Assembly (NCBI GenBank): GCA_023458535.1
Contig: JAEWYW010000073.1
Location: 1 to 16,872, forward strand
Direction: 5' to 3'
Origin: Bacteroidota bacterium
GTDB taxonomy: Bacteria; Bacteroidota; Bacteroidia; Flavobacteriales; Weeksellaceae
DNA length: 16,872 nucleotides
The notes under the pieces are model-generated. The model had not been told where the DNA came from, made no database searches, and worked only from the letters and a program-made list of their open reading frames with translations. Positions 1 through 8,416 of the stretch are shown here, piece after piece (the stretch's first letter is position 1; every line of letters begins with the position of its first letter). Made by a program: the position numbers and the translations under genes.

Positions 1-768
1 GTTTATGAGTTAAAAACATCTTATTTAAAAAATATTTTCTTGACTTTAGATGTACAAAAAGAAGTTGCTACCTTAGAAATCGACCAACAAAAAATAACTA
101 CTGCATTCAATTTTTCCTACGATACCACGCCAGAAGATGCGATTAAGGAAATTAAACTTTTGGTGAAAGATAATAGTTATATCTTTTTACTTCCTGTAGC
201 AACAGAGGAATATTTAACATTCCAACTTTTAAAATATGATGGATTAAATAAAACATTTTTTGAGAGTTATTTTCATTTTGCAACGCATCAAAACATTGTA
301 CATTTATATCTCCAATCAAAACCGATATTGGTGGAGCGCAATCAATCCTATAATCTTAATATCGCTAACTATGCATTCAAAGGTGTTTTTAAACCTTTAA
401 ACAATGAAACTTCTCAAAGCTTTGAAGAAAACGAAAATAAAAGTTTGAAATCAGCAAATTCAGATACAGATAACAAGAACAATAATTCCTTTGTTGTAAG
501 TTGTGGATCAGGTTGCGCAATGACGTACGTTGCCGACAAAATTGAAACCAAATCATCTGGAATACAAGTATATTTTACGATAGATATGTACGTTGATGAG
601 AAAATTACTGACAACTATACAGAATCCTACCTTTTTAAGTTTGATAAATCCAACAATATTCATGAAATAATTTCAGAAGAAACGAATGAAAATGTATTAA
701 ATACCCTTCCAATAGGGGCTAAAGAAAGTTTTATAGAATTTAGCAAAAAACTCACTCTAAATAAATAA
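1..768 (+). CDS. Hypothetical protein, 5' end outside the window
   Basis: I do not recognise this gene. The reading frame is open from base 1, so the gene almost certainly begins upstream; the first start-like codon inside the window, a TTG at 40, is probably internal. About 255 residues are visible before the TAA at 766-768. The N-terminal half alternates hydrophobic and polar residues in a beta-rich way, without an obvious membrane segment. A low-complexity Asn/Asp/Ser/Lys linker (about 424-486) leads into a short segment with two cysteines, SCGSGCAMTY (bases 499-528). A beta-strand-like C-terminal part follows. The C-G-S-G-C pair could bind a metal or form a disulfide, but nothing here proves either. 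No signal peptide can be judged because the N-terminus is missing. The next gene starts about 70 bases on, on the same strand, behind its own promoter-like boxes, so co-transcription is uncertain. Confidence 0.75.
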   Translation, partial: VYELKTSYLKNIFLTLDVQKEVATLEIDQQKITTAFNFSYDTTPEDAIKEIKLLVKDNSYIFLLPVATEEYLTFQLLKYDGLNKTFFESYFHFATHQNIVHLYLQSKPILVERNQSYNLNIANYAFKGVFKPLNNETSQSFEENENKSLKSANSDTDNKNNNSFVVSCGSGCAMTYVADKIETKSSGIQVYFTIDMYVDEKITDNYTESYLFKFDKSNNIHEIISEETNENVLNTLPIGAKESFIEFSKKLTLNK

Positions 769-807
769 CTTTCAAAAAAATTTTCTCCTCATCCTTCAAA
801 TAAAATC

Positions 808-840
808 TTTGTGTAATTTTGTAGACAAATCTTAATTTTG
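808..840 (+). promoter_or_regulatory. Candidate Bacteroidetes-type promoter for the GAF-domain gene
   Basis: TTTG at 808-811 and TAATTTTG at 833-840 are separated by 21 bases and match the Bacteroidetes housekeeping pattern (TTTG, then TAnnTTTG). The -7 box overlaps the TTG proposed as start codon at 838. If this promoter is used, the transcript would have no leader or translation would start further in. A second -7-like box, TAATTTTG at 814-821, lacks a matching upstream TTTG but would leave a short leader before 838. Confidence 0.35.
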
Positions 841-3141
841 TTAAAATACACTCAAAAAGATTCGCCGTTTGAGGTGATAATCTCCTTTGAAAAATATATC
901 GACGTCCTCCAACACATCCGCTACAACGACCGTTTGGAGTACAGAGTGAGTTATGCGGAATCTTTAATAGGCACCACAAAAAATCTTCAGGAACTCAGAG
1001 AGGGATTTACAGATGTATCGATTATTGATAAGAATGCGGAGCTGATAAAAGTTCTGCTGGCAGATTTATTCCCTACCGGACTGACGCAAAATGAAATAAA
1101 AGCCGCCGCCGACCCACTTGGGCATTACACTTTTAACTATACTCAAAGGTTCAAAAATATTTTAAAAGATGCCGGAAAAGATTTCACAGTCGAAATGCGC
1201 CCGCTAGACTACGAAAATTTTTACGTCTTTTCTTGTTGTCTTATTATGAGATCGTATTTTAAAAAAGACATCAAAGGCAATATGCCGTTTTTCTACGACA
1301 TTCCTAATAAGCAAGGCATTATTAAGCATTATAAGATTACCATTAATGCAGACTTTATCGAGGTTTATCCTAAGAAGAACACGGTGCTTCCCGATGACAA
1401 AACCATTGATTATCTGATTGAAAATATGGATGATCTTAAATTATGGAAGAAGTATTTCCCAGAAAATTCTTGGATTATAAAAGGTTTCAATATCATTACC
1501 TTGGTGGATGCAACTACAGAAATTGCATTGTCAGACCTAAAATCTACTTTGATAAAAATAGATCCCGAAAATATTGAAATAGACACCAATCTTAAAGAAA
1601 TTTTCAAGTCGTATTTTGATATTGCCGAACTCAATTTTGGGTTGATGACTTTCAATAACGAAGACAACAGATTGGAGAAACTTCCACTCTACGAAAATGT
1701 CTTCTCCCACCATATTCTTGATTTTTGGATTAATATTTTTGATGATACCACCAAAGAAGAAGCTATTAAAAACGTGCAGTACAATCCCAAAGCTGTTGTC
1801 GTAAGTAATGTAGACAAAATTGATGCTGACATTAAAAAGATAGATTCTTTTAAAATTCTGCAGGAAAACAATATCAAAAGCTTCATGATTATCCCGATTG
1901 TAAAAGACGGAAAACTTCTAGCCATCATGGAGTTCACCTCTCCCATCCCCAATGCACTCAACGGATTAATACTGAAGAAAGTAGAAAACATCAGCGACAT
2001 TATTGTGTACTCTATCAGCAGGTTTCAGTTTGAGAAAAATAACAATATCGAAGCCATTATCCAACGGGAATACACCAGTATTCATAAGAGTGTTGACTGG
2101 AAATTCAGACATGAGGCCGAGAAGAAATACAATGCTTTTCTGGCGCGAAAAAACTACAATCTCAGGGAAATTACATTTAAAAACGTCTATCCACTTTTTG
2201 GTCAGGCCGATATCCGTTCCTCATCCGAAAAAAGAAGAATATGTTTGCTAGAGGATCTCAGTCAGCAACTTTCATTACTTCTTGATATTTTTTCTGAAGT
2301 TAAAGACCAAAGTTCGTTATTGCTTCTGCAGCAAATTAAAAACATCCAATTTGAGGTTCAAATGGACTTAAAAGCAGATACAGAATACCGTTTATATCAA
2401 CTTTTAGAAGAAAAAATCCATCCTTATTTGCTGAAAATATCGGATGAAACTGATCGCAAAGGCTTAAAGGATATAATCGAAAATTATTTTGGACATTTAC
2501 ATCCCAATATGCCTGTTTTTTATGGACACAGAGCAAAATTAGACGAGTCAATCTCCATCATTAATCGAACGCTGACCGATATTTTAGATGAACAGCAGGA
2601 AGTCGCTCAGCAGATATTTCCACATTATTACGAACGTTTCAAGTCGGATGGTCTCGAGCATAATTTATTTGTGGGGAACAGCATTAGCGAGGTTTTGGTT
2701 TTCCGACCAGAAGTACTAAAAGAACTGCGCTTTTGGCAACTGAAAACAGCTTGCGAAATGGAAATAGCATTCAAGAAAATCAAAGAAAATTTGCCTTATC
2801 AGCTTGAAATCGCTTCTTTAATTTTAGCCTACAACGAAAAAATCGATATTCGTTTCCGAATGGATGAAAAAAGATTTGATATTGATGGTGCTTACAATTC
2901 GTACTACGAAATCATCAAAAAAAGGCTCGACAAATCGTATATCAAAGGCACAAATGTCCGTTTAACCAGTCCTGGAAAAATCACAATCGTTTATTTTAAT
3001 GATGAAGATAAGGAAGAGTATCTTTCATACATTGCTATGCTGCAAACCGAGAAATTAATTTCCCAGGATGTTGAATTTTTAGAAGTTGATAATCTTCAAG
3101 GAGTTGTTGGTCTGCTTGCAATGCGCATCAATATTCTTTAA
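838..3141 (+). CDS. Large GAF-domain protein of unknown function
   Basis: A 767-residue soluble protein with no signal peptide or membrane segment. The recognisable part is a GAF-like small-molecule sensing domain around residues 250-395, with the typical core near 348-366 (SFMIIPIVKDGKLLAIMEF). The N-terminal 250 residues and the helical C-terminal half do not resemble a histidine kinase, GGDEF, EAL or DNA-binding output domain, so the signalling partner is unknown. A tract near 450-467 (YPLFGQADIRSSSEKRR) looks like a conserved family motif. It is followed by long helices (about 470-550). The start is uncertain: the 5' end has no ATG, an in-frame stop lies at 814-816, and the candidates are ATT 835, TTG 838 and GTG 874. 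I keep TTG because the following residues look like protein rather than leader. The stop lies 3 bases from that of the convergent HD-domain gene. Confidence 0.85.
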   Translation: MLKYTQKDSPFEVIISFEKYIDVLQHIRYNDRLEYRVSYAESLIGTTKNLQELREGFTDVSIIDKNAELIKVLLADLFPTGLTQNEIKAAADPLGHYTFNYTQRFKNILKDAGKDFTVEMRPLDYENFYVFSCCLIMRSYFKKDIKGNMPFFYDIPNKQGIIKHYKITINADFIEVYPKKNTVLPDDKTIDYLIENMDDLKLWKKYFPENSWIIKGFNIITLVDATTEIALSDLKSTLIKIDPENIEIDTNLKEIFKSYFDIAELNFGLMTFNNEDNRLEKLPLYENVFSHHILDFWINIFDDTTKEEAIKNVQYNPKAVVVSNVDKIDADIKKIDSFKILQENNIKSFMIIPIVKDGKLLAIMEFTSPIPNALNGLILKKVENISDIIVYSISRFQFEKNNNIEAIIQREYTSIHKSVDWKFRHEAEKKYNAFLARKNYNLREITFKNVYPLFGQADIRSSSEKRRICLLEDLSQQLSLLLDIFSEVKDQSSLLLLQQIKNIQFEVQMDLKADTEYRLYQLLEEKIHPYLLKISDETDRKGLKDIIENYFGHLHPNMPVFYGHRAKLDESISIINRTLTDILDEQQEVAQQIFPHYYERFKSDGLEHNLFVGNSISEVLVFRPEVLKELRFWQLKTACEMEIAFKKIKENLPYQLEIASLILAYNEKIDIRFRMDEKRFDIDGAYNSYYEIIKKRLDKSYIKGTNVRLTSPGKITIVYFNDEDKEEYLSYIAMLQTEKLISQDVEFLEVDNLQGVVGLLAMRINIL

Positions 3142-3144
3142 ATT

Positions 3145-4308
3145 TTATAAAGAAATAAGTGCGTAACCAAATGACAGCACCGAAATAATTATCCCAGCCA
3201 TAAAAATCTTATAAGTGATAGAAAGCAGTTTATATTTTCTGTCTAAAACCTTACCCAAATAATACAAATCTCTGATCATTGAACTGTAGATATAGTCTCT
3301 GTCGTCAATCATATCCGCCATGGCATCCTGATAATCATCCAGTTTCATACTTTGAAAATTACCGAAAAATAGGAGATTAACCTTTCTTTTTTTAATATCT
3401 TCTTTGTTAAAATCCGACTTTGTAACATTAGGTTTTGTGGAAAGTATTGCAAAAATAATGGTTAAAACACTCGAAATTAAAAGCAGAAAAGTAGGAATAA
3501 TTAAATGTGCATTTCTTGGTGTATCAAGCTTCGGAACCAAAACGGTTAAGCACACCGAAATAATGATAGCATTTACGGAAAGTAAAATATTGGCCTTACT
3601 GTCTGCAATATCGCTCAGCCTGGTATGGTTATTCAAGGTTACTCTAAACAGAGTGTCTATACTCCGGTCCGACTTGCCGTCTTTTTTGTTGACCTCTATT
3701 TCCTGTTTTTTACCATCTTTTTTCTCAAGCTTTTTTTCTAATTTCTTGATGTTTTTTCTTTTTCCTTCTTCCCAATTCTTTTTTGCATAATCTGTATAAA
3801 AAACATGGTGATTTCTTAATAGATCAAGGTTTTCTTGAGTCCATTCATCCTGACTGAAATTCTTACTTCCCGTTAGTGATAATTCTTGCCTCAATCGCTC
3901 GCTGATATCAGAAAATTCACTACTCGCCAGATGACTGAAATCGGCATCTTTCATCATTTCTTCTAGCAAATTGTTGGGTGTATGATTTTTTTGAGTGGCA
4001 AGAATTAATTTTTCAACCTCTGCAATATACTCGGCTGAGAAATCTCTGTCTTGTAAAAATGACCTTACAGATTCCGCGCTTCGTTGCTCATGATCTTTTT
4101 CTCCCTCAATATAACCTACGTCATGAAACCAAACTGCCAATAATAATTTCTCTGCGTTTTCTTGAGAAATTGAAGAATGAGTGATGATTTCTTGTGCTCT
4201 GTTTACAGCATTGGTGGTATGCAGAAAATTATGATACAAATAAATAGAAGATAGTTTATCTTTGAAAAGATTTTCTACATAATTTCTTGCAGTGGGTAAA
4301 ATGCTCAT
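3145..4308 (-). CDS. HD-domain phosphohydrolase fused to a Pycsar-effector-like membrane domain
   Basis: 387 residues in two parts. Residues about 5-175 form an HD-type metal-dependent phosphohydrolase: H30 in YHNFLHT, the H62-D63 pair in WFHDVGY, H73, and D121/D123 in KDADFSHL. A very basic, charged linker (about 180-215, mostly Lys and Glu) follows. The C-terminal part (about 216-387) has the segment FRVTLNNHTRLSDIADSKAN typical of the DUF5706/Pycsar effector (PycTM) family. It carries hydrophobic helices near 239-258, 267-289 and 363-385. The N-terminal part is therefore likely cytoplasmic and tethered to the inner membrane. HD domains hydrolyse phosphoesters, often in nucleotides, and PycTM proteins are membrane effectors of cyclic-pyrimidine anti-phage signalling. 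Those are family facts, and the substrate here is unknown. No cyclase gene is adjacent. The gene is divergent from the phosphatase-barrel gene, only 26 bases away, so any promoter must overlap that region. Confidence 0.88.
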   Translation of the reverse strand: MSILPTARNYVENLFKDKLSSIYLYHNFLHTTNAVNRAQEIITHSSISQENAEKLLLAVWFHDVGYIEGEKDHEQRSAESVRSFLQDRDFSAEYIAEVEKLILATQKNHTPNNLLEEMMKDADFSHLASSEFSDISERLRQELSLTGSKNFSQDEWTQENLDLLRNHHVFYTDYAKKNWEEGKRKNIKKLEKKLEKKDGKKQEIEVNKKDGKSDRSIDTLFRVTLNNHTRLSDIADSKANILLSVNAIIISVCLTVLVPKLDTPRNAHLIIPTFLLLISSVLTIIFAILSTKPNVTKSDFNKEDIKKRKVNLLFFGNFQSMKLDDYQDAMADMIDDRDYIYSSMIRDLYYLGKVLDRKYKLLSITYKIFMAGIIISVLSFGYALISL

Positions 4309-4334
4309 TTTAGAAGTTTTAATGATGTAAAAAT

Positions 4335-7300
4335 ATGAATTTATCTATAAAAAAAGCCGTTAAAAGCGGAGCTTCCGTCTCAGTAGTTGTTCTTGTGTTG
4401 TCTTGGACTCAGTCCTGCGCTACATTAGGAATTCAGCAGGGAAAAAATATCGCTAGACTTGATCATCCTAAAACCAGCAAAGAAGATTTGCAATTATTTT
4501 TAGTGGGAGATGCAGGCAATGCAGACGAAATACAAAGTCAGCACACTTTAAATCTGCTCAAAAACAAGCTCGATTCGGCGAATGAAAATTCCATGCTTAT
4601 TTTTTTAGGAGATAATATTTATCCTTCAGGCATGCCAAAAGAAACCGATAAAGATTATCCGTTGGCAAAAGAAAAACTGGAAAATCAGCTCAGGATAACC
4701 CAAAATTTCAAGGGAAAAACTTTGGTAATTCCTGGAAATCATGATTGGTATTACAATTTAGACGGTCTAAAAGCTCAGGAAAAATTCGTAAAAAATTATC
4801 TCAACGATAAAAAAGCTTTCCTACCTAAAAATTCATGTCCGATAGACGATATCAGCATAAACAAAAACACCAAACTTATTGTAATAGATTCCGAATGGGC
4901 ATTGGTGGATTGGGATAAATACCCTGGCATCAATAAAAATTGCTTTATAAAAACTGAGGAAGACCTGTTTACTGAGTTTAAAGACCTCATCAATAAAAAC
5001 CAGGACAAACAGATTATTGTTGCTGTGCACCACCCTATTATCAGCAGCGGAATACATGCAGGATTCACCTCTGCAAAATCACATCTTTTCCCGTTAAAAA
5101 GTAAGGTTCCACTTCCCGTTGTTGCTACTTTAATTAATCTTTTGCGAACATCATCTGGTGTTAGTATGGAAGATGTCAGCAACAAACATTACACAAAATT
5201 CGCTTCCCGAATTAAAAGTATTGTCCAAAACAATGATAATGTAATCTTTGTATCTGGTCATGATCATAATTTACAGTACCACGAGTTAGGAAATATTCGC
5301 CAAATCATTAGTGGTGCAGGTTCCAAGGCAAATCCTTCCACCATTACCAGAAAAACAGATTTTTCATTTGGAGGAAATGGTTTCGCTGTGCTGAACCTCA
5401 GAAAAAATGAAGCTGCAGATGTAGAATATTTTTCAACCAATGATAATCAACTCAAGCAGCTTGCCCACATCCAAGTAAGAAAAGGCAGTGATGAATTTGT
5501 AAATAACTATCCCAGCGAACTTCCAAAAACAGTTTCATCAACAGTATATCCCACAGAGTTTACGGAAAGAAGCGGCGTTTACAGATGGTTATTCGGTGAG
5601 CATTACAGAAAATACTACGGCATGCCCATCAATGCTCCTGTTGCCGATTTAGCGCGTTTAAATGGTGGCTTTAAACCTTTCCGTGAAGGAGGTGGCAACC
5701 AGTCGAACAGTTTGCGTCTGTTAGCGAATGATGGACAAGAATTTGTGATGCGCGGTGTTAAAAAAAGTGCCGTAAGATTTCTTAATAATCAAGCTTTTAA
5801 AACTAAAATGTTTGCAGATGAGCTTGAAAACACTTTTCCAGAAAGGTTTCTGTTAGATTTTTATACTTCTAATCATCCTTTTACACCATTTGCGGTAGCA
5901 AATATGGCTGAAGACTTAGGAATTTTCCACAGCAATCCGAAGCTCTACTACATTCCGAAACAGAAGACTTTAGCAAAATACAATCAAAAGTTTGGTGATG
6001 AAATGTACATGATTGAGGAAAGATTCTCAAGTGATCCAAAAACCTTAACAATGCTTGACAATGCCGAAGACATTATTTCTACGGAAGACGTTATCAAAAA
6101 ACTTCAAACCAGTGATCAATTTGAGGTGGATAAAGATTCATACATCAAAGCAAGACTTTTTGATATGCTGATTGGTGATTGGGACAGGCACTCCGACCAA
6201 TGGAAATGGGCTGTTTATAAAAATGGTGACAAAACAGTTTTCAAACCTGTACCTAAGGACAGAGATCAGGCATTCAGTAAATATGACGGTACAGCTTTCT
6301 TCTTCCTGATGAATATTCCAGCAATTCGGCACATGAAAACTTTTAAAGATGATCTTAAAAGTATTAAATGGTTCAACAGAGAAGCCTATCCGCTAGATTT
6401 AATGTTCACCAAAAGTGCATCATTGGAAGATTGGCAGAAACAGGCTGAATTCATTCAACAAAATCTTAGCGATGCAGATATTGATAAGGCATTCAAAAAT
6501 CTTCCAACAGAAGTTCAGGACGAAACCATTGTTGATATTCAAAATAAATTAAAATCCAGAAAGCTAAAATTGAGTGACTATGCTGCGGAGTACTATGCTG
6601 TGTTGCAACACAAAGTTCCAATCGCTGGCACTACTGGTCTGGATAAATTTATCATCACCAAGAAAGATCGTGCGGTAGAAGTGCAGCAGTATGTAATTGG
6701 TGCAGACAAATCTGAAAATTTGGTGTACCAAAAGATTTATAAGGACCAGCAAACAAAAGAACTTTGGATTTACGGATTAGAAGAAGACGATATTTATGAA
6801 GTAAAAGGTGATGGTAAATCAAGCATTAATATCCGCTTAATTGGGGGATACAATTACGATGTTTACAATGTTGAAAACGGTAGGAAAGTAAAAATATACG
6901 ATTTTAAGTCGCAGAAAAACACTTATAATACAGACGGCAGAACAGCGAAGCGCATCACCTCAGACTATCAGACCAACACCTACGATTATAAACATGCAAA
7001 ATTCAATGTGTTTGCAGGATATCCTAATGCCAATTATAATCCTGATGAAGGTGTTATTCTGGGTTTTGTAGCCAACTACACCGTCAACAATTTCCTTGCG
7101 GATAAATTCACACAAAAACATATTCTTAAAGCGAACGTTTTCACCGCTACGAGTGGTTTCAATTTAGCATATCTGGGAACGTTTAAAAAGGCTGTTTTTG
7201 GTTGGGATCTTGGTTTAGATGCTCAGTATACTTCTCCTTATTATACTCAAAACTTTTTTGGACTATCGAATGAAAGTTATTATGATAAAAAAGAAGTGGA

Positions 7301-8048
7301 AAGAAGCTATAACAGGACAAGAATTACACAGCTGAGTTTTGCACCATCGGTTTCTAAGACGGGTTGGCTAAGCTTTACGCACAAATTACAATTGGGAATT
7401 CAGGATGTTAAAGTAGAAAATAATCACGATCGTTTTGTGGCTGTCTCGCCAGATGTAACCGAAAATGTATTTAAACACCAACAGTTTGCAGGTGCAGATT
7501 ACTCATTAAGTTTTATTAATTATGATGATAAATCTTTCCCTACTTTAGGATTGTCGTTCGTGCTCAACGCTTCATGGAAAAGTAATTTGGCCAATTTTGA
7601 CAGAAATTTTTTCACTTTTAACGGAACTTTAAATTTAACTCACAGAATTGATAAAAATGGAAAGGTAGTTTTCGCCAATGCAATCAATACCAAATGGATC
7701 AACAACGAAAATTTCGATTTCTTTCAGGCAGCGGCTATTGGCGGTAGAAATGGTTTGAGAGCCTATAGAAACGAGCGATTTTCCGGAAACTCTTATCTTA
7801 TAAACAGTTCTGAAGTCCGTTGGAACTTGGGAAGACCCAAAAATAATATTGTTCCGACAAATATTGGCTTGTTAGTAGGTTATGATGTAGGACGAGTTTG
7901 GCGCAATGGCGAAAGCTCAAATAAATGGCACCAATCTGTAGGCGCAGGTTTCTGGATCAATGTTTTGGAGACTATATCCGCAAGATTTAATTATTTTATT
8001 GGTGAAGACGGAGGAAGAATTTCCGGTGGTGTGGGAATGAATTTTTAA
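4335..8048 (+). CDS. Metallophosphatase / kinase-like / outer-membrane beta-barrel fusion lipoprotein
   Basis: 1237 residues. An N-terminal signal ends in TQSC (C28), a loose lipobox. Residues about 52-370 form a calcineurin-like phosphoesterase with all metal motifs: GDAGN (D59), GDNIYP (D93), GNHDWYY (N135, H136), HHP (H232-H233) and GHDHN (H309, H311). The middle (about 440-700) has a Gly/Ser-rich turn (GGGNQSNSLRL, 452-462), a lysine-bearing strand (FVMRGVKKS, 470-478), GDWDRHSDQW (614-623) and KDRDQAF (641-647). This is the order of an atypical kinase such as FAM20 or HipA. Residues about 810-860 look like a short beta repeat. Residues 890-1237 are amphipathic strands of an Omp85/surface-antigen barrel ending in GMNF, with the terminal Phe usual for outer-membrane proteins. 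Inference: the barrel sits in the outer membrane with the enzyme domains attached; which face they occupy cannot be told. The substrate is unknown. Confidence 0.88.
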   Translation: MNLSIKKAVKSGASVSVVVLVLSWTQSCATLGIQQGKNIARLDHPKTSKEDLQLFLVGDAGNADEIQSQHTLNLLKNKLDSANENSMLIFLGDNIYPSGMPKETDKDYPLAKEKLENQLRITQNFKGKTLVIPGNHDWYYNLDGLKAQEKFVKNYLNDKKAFLPKNSCPIDDISINKNTKLIVIDSEWALVDWDKYPGINKNCFIKTEEDLFTEFKDLINKNQDKQIIVAVHHPIISSGIHAGFTSAKSHLFPLKSKVPLPVVATLINLLRTSSGVSMEDVSNKHYTKFASRIKSIVQNNDNVIFVSGHDHNLQYHELGNIRQIISGAGSKANPSTITRKTDFSFGGNGFAVLNLRKNEAADVEYFSTNDNQLKQLAHIQVRKGSDEFVNNYPSELPKTVSSTVYPTEFTERSGVYRWLFGEHYRKYYGMPINAPVADLARLNGGFKPFREGGGNQSNSLRLLANDGQEFVMRGVKKSAVRFLNNQAFKTKMFADELENTFPERFLLDFYTSNHPFTPFAVANMAEDLGIFHSNPKLYYIPKQKTLAKYNQKFGDEMYMIEERFSSDPKTLTMLDNAEDIISTEDVIKKLQTSDQFEVDKDSYIKARLFDMLIGDWDRHSDQWKWAVYKNGDKTVFKPVPKDRDQAFSKYDGTAFFFLMNIPAIRHMKTFKDDLKSIKWFNREAYPLDLMFTKSASLEDWQKQAEFIQQNLSDADIDKAFKNLPTEVQDETIVDIQNKLKSRKLKLSDYAAEYYAVLQHKVPIAGTTGLDKFIITKKDRAVEVQQYVIGADKSENLVYQKIYKDQQTKELWIYGLEEDDIYEVKGDGKSSINIRLIGGYNYDVYNVENGRKVKIYDFKSQKNTYNTDGRTAKRITSDYQTNTYDYKHAKFNVFAGYPNANYNPDEGVILGFVANYTVNNFLADKFTQKHILKANVFTATSGFNLAYLGTFKKAVFGWDLGLDAQYTSPYYTQNFFGLSNESYYDKKEVERSYNRTRITQLSFAPSVSKTGWLSFTHKLQLGIQDVKVENNHDRFVAVSPDVTENVFKHQQFAGADYSLSFINYDDKSFPTLGLSFVLNASWKSNLANFDRNFFTFNGTLNLTHRIDKNGKVVFANAINTKWINNENFDFFQAAAIGGRNGLRAYRNERFSGNSYLINSSEVRWNLGRPKNNIVPTNIGLLVGYDVGRVWRNGESSNKWHQSVGAGFWINVLETISARFNYFIGEDGGRISGGVGMNF

Positions 8049-8081
8049 GCACATTTAATTCTTATCAACATTCATAATCAC

Positions 8082-8339
8082 ATGAAAAATAAAAATTTAA
8101 ATCAGCTTGACAACAATGAACTTTTGAAACAGTTGAAGAAAATAAAAAATTATAAGATTATTAATGCTGTAATGATCGGATTTATTATTGGTATTTTGTT
8201 CTATGGAACCGTAAAAAATCGACTTGGGACACATACCATTTTACCCCTTTTATTGTTGGGTGGCGCTTCAAAAACATATAAAGATAACCGACGAGCCGAA
8301 GAAGAAATCAATGCTGAAATACAAAGTAGAGGATTATAA
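8082..8339 (+). CDS. Small membrane protein, unknown function
   Basis: 85 residues. A charged N-terminal helix (Lys/Asn/Leu-rich, residues 1-26) precedes two hydrophobic helices (about 27-43 and 51-61) joined by a short basic turn. A charged tail follows, ending in EEEINAEIQSRGL. This is a helical-hairpin inner-membrane protein of a kind common and uncharacterised in flavobacteria. I cannot give a function. It starts 33 bases after the phosphatase-barrel gene on the same strand, with no TAnnTTTG box in the gap, so read-through from that gene is plausible. The strong hairpin terminator at 8359-8416 lies 19 bases after its stop and probably ends both genes' transcript. Confidence 0.72.
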   Translation: MKNKNLNQLDNNELLKQLKKIKNYKIINAVMIGFIIGILFYGTVKNRLGTHTILPLLLLGGASKTYKDNRRAEEEINAEIQSRGL

Positions 8340-8358
8340 CTCATAGAGTATTAGTACA

Positions 8359-8416
8359 GTTTTGGTTGGCTTTGGGGCGGCCTTCGGCCGCCCCAAAGCC
8401 AACCAAAACCTTTTTT
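8359..8416 (+). terminator. Strong intrinsic terminator: perfect 24-bp stem, 3-base loop, T-run
   Basis: Bases 8359-8382 are the exact reverse complement of 8386-8409, with loop TTC (8383-8385). One C and then TTTTTT (8411-8416) follow on the plus strand. The stem core (about 8375-8394) is nearly all G and C, which stands out against the AT-rich surroundings. It lies between convergent genes. The T-run favours termination of plus-strand transcription, and it overlaps the stop codon of the lipoprotein gene on the other strand. On the minus strand no T-run follows the stem, although the long stem may still slow polymerase. Confidence 0.88.

Noticed and set aside
3134..3154. AT-only hairpin (TTCTTTA / TAAAGAA) as a terminator
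   Set aside because: The stem has 7 weak pairs with one G-C pair and no clean T-run on either strand, so I do not call it a terminator.
3404..3790. Plus-strand 128-codon open frame opposite the HD/PycTM gene
   Set aside because: It lies wholly antisense to a gene with clear domain motifs, and its Phe/Ser-rich composition is the complement of Lys/Glu-rich coding sequence.
3000..4400. Complete Pycsar operon
   Set aside because: The effector-like domain is present, but neither neighbour is a cyclase: one is a GAF protein without catalytic motifs and the other a phosphatase-barrel fusion.
4796..5185. Minus-strand 129-codon open frame inside the phosphatase-barrel gene
   Set aside because: It is antisense to the conserved metallophosphatase domain, with no motif or promoter of its own.
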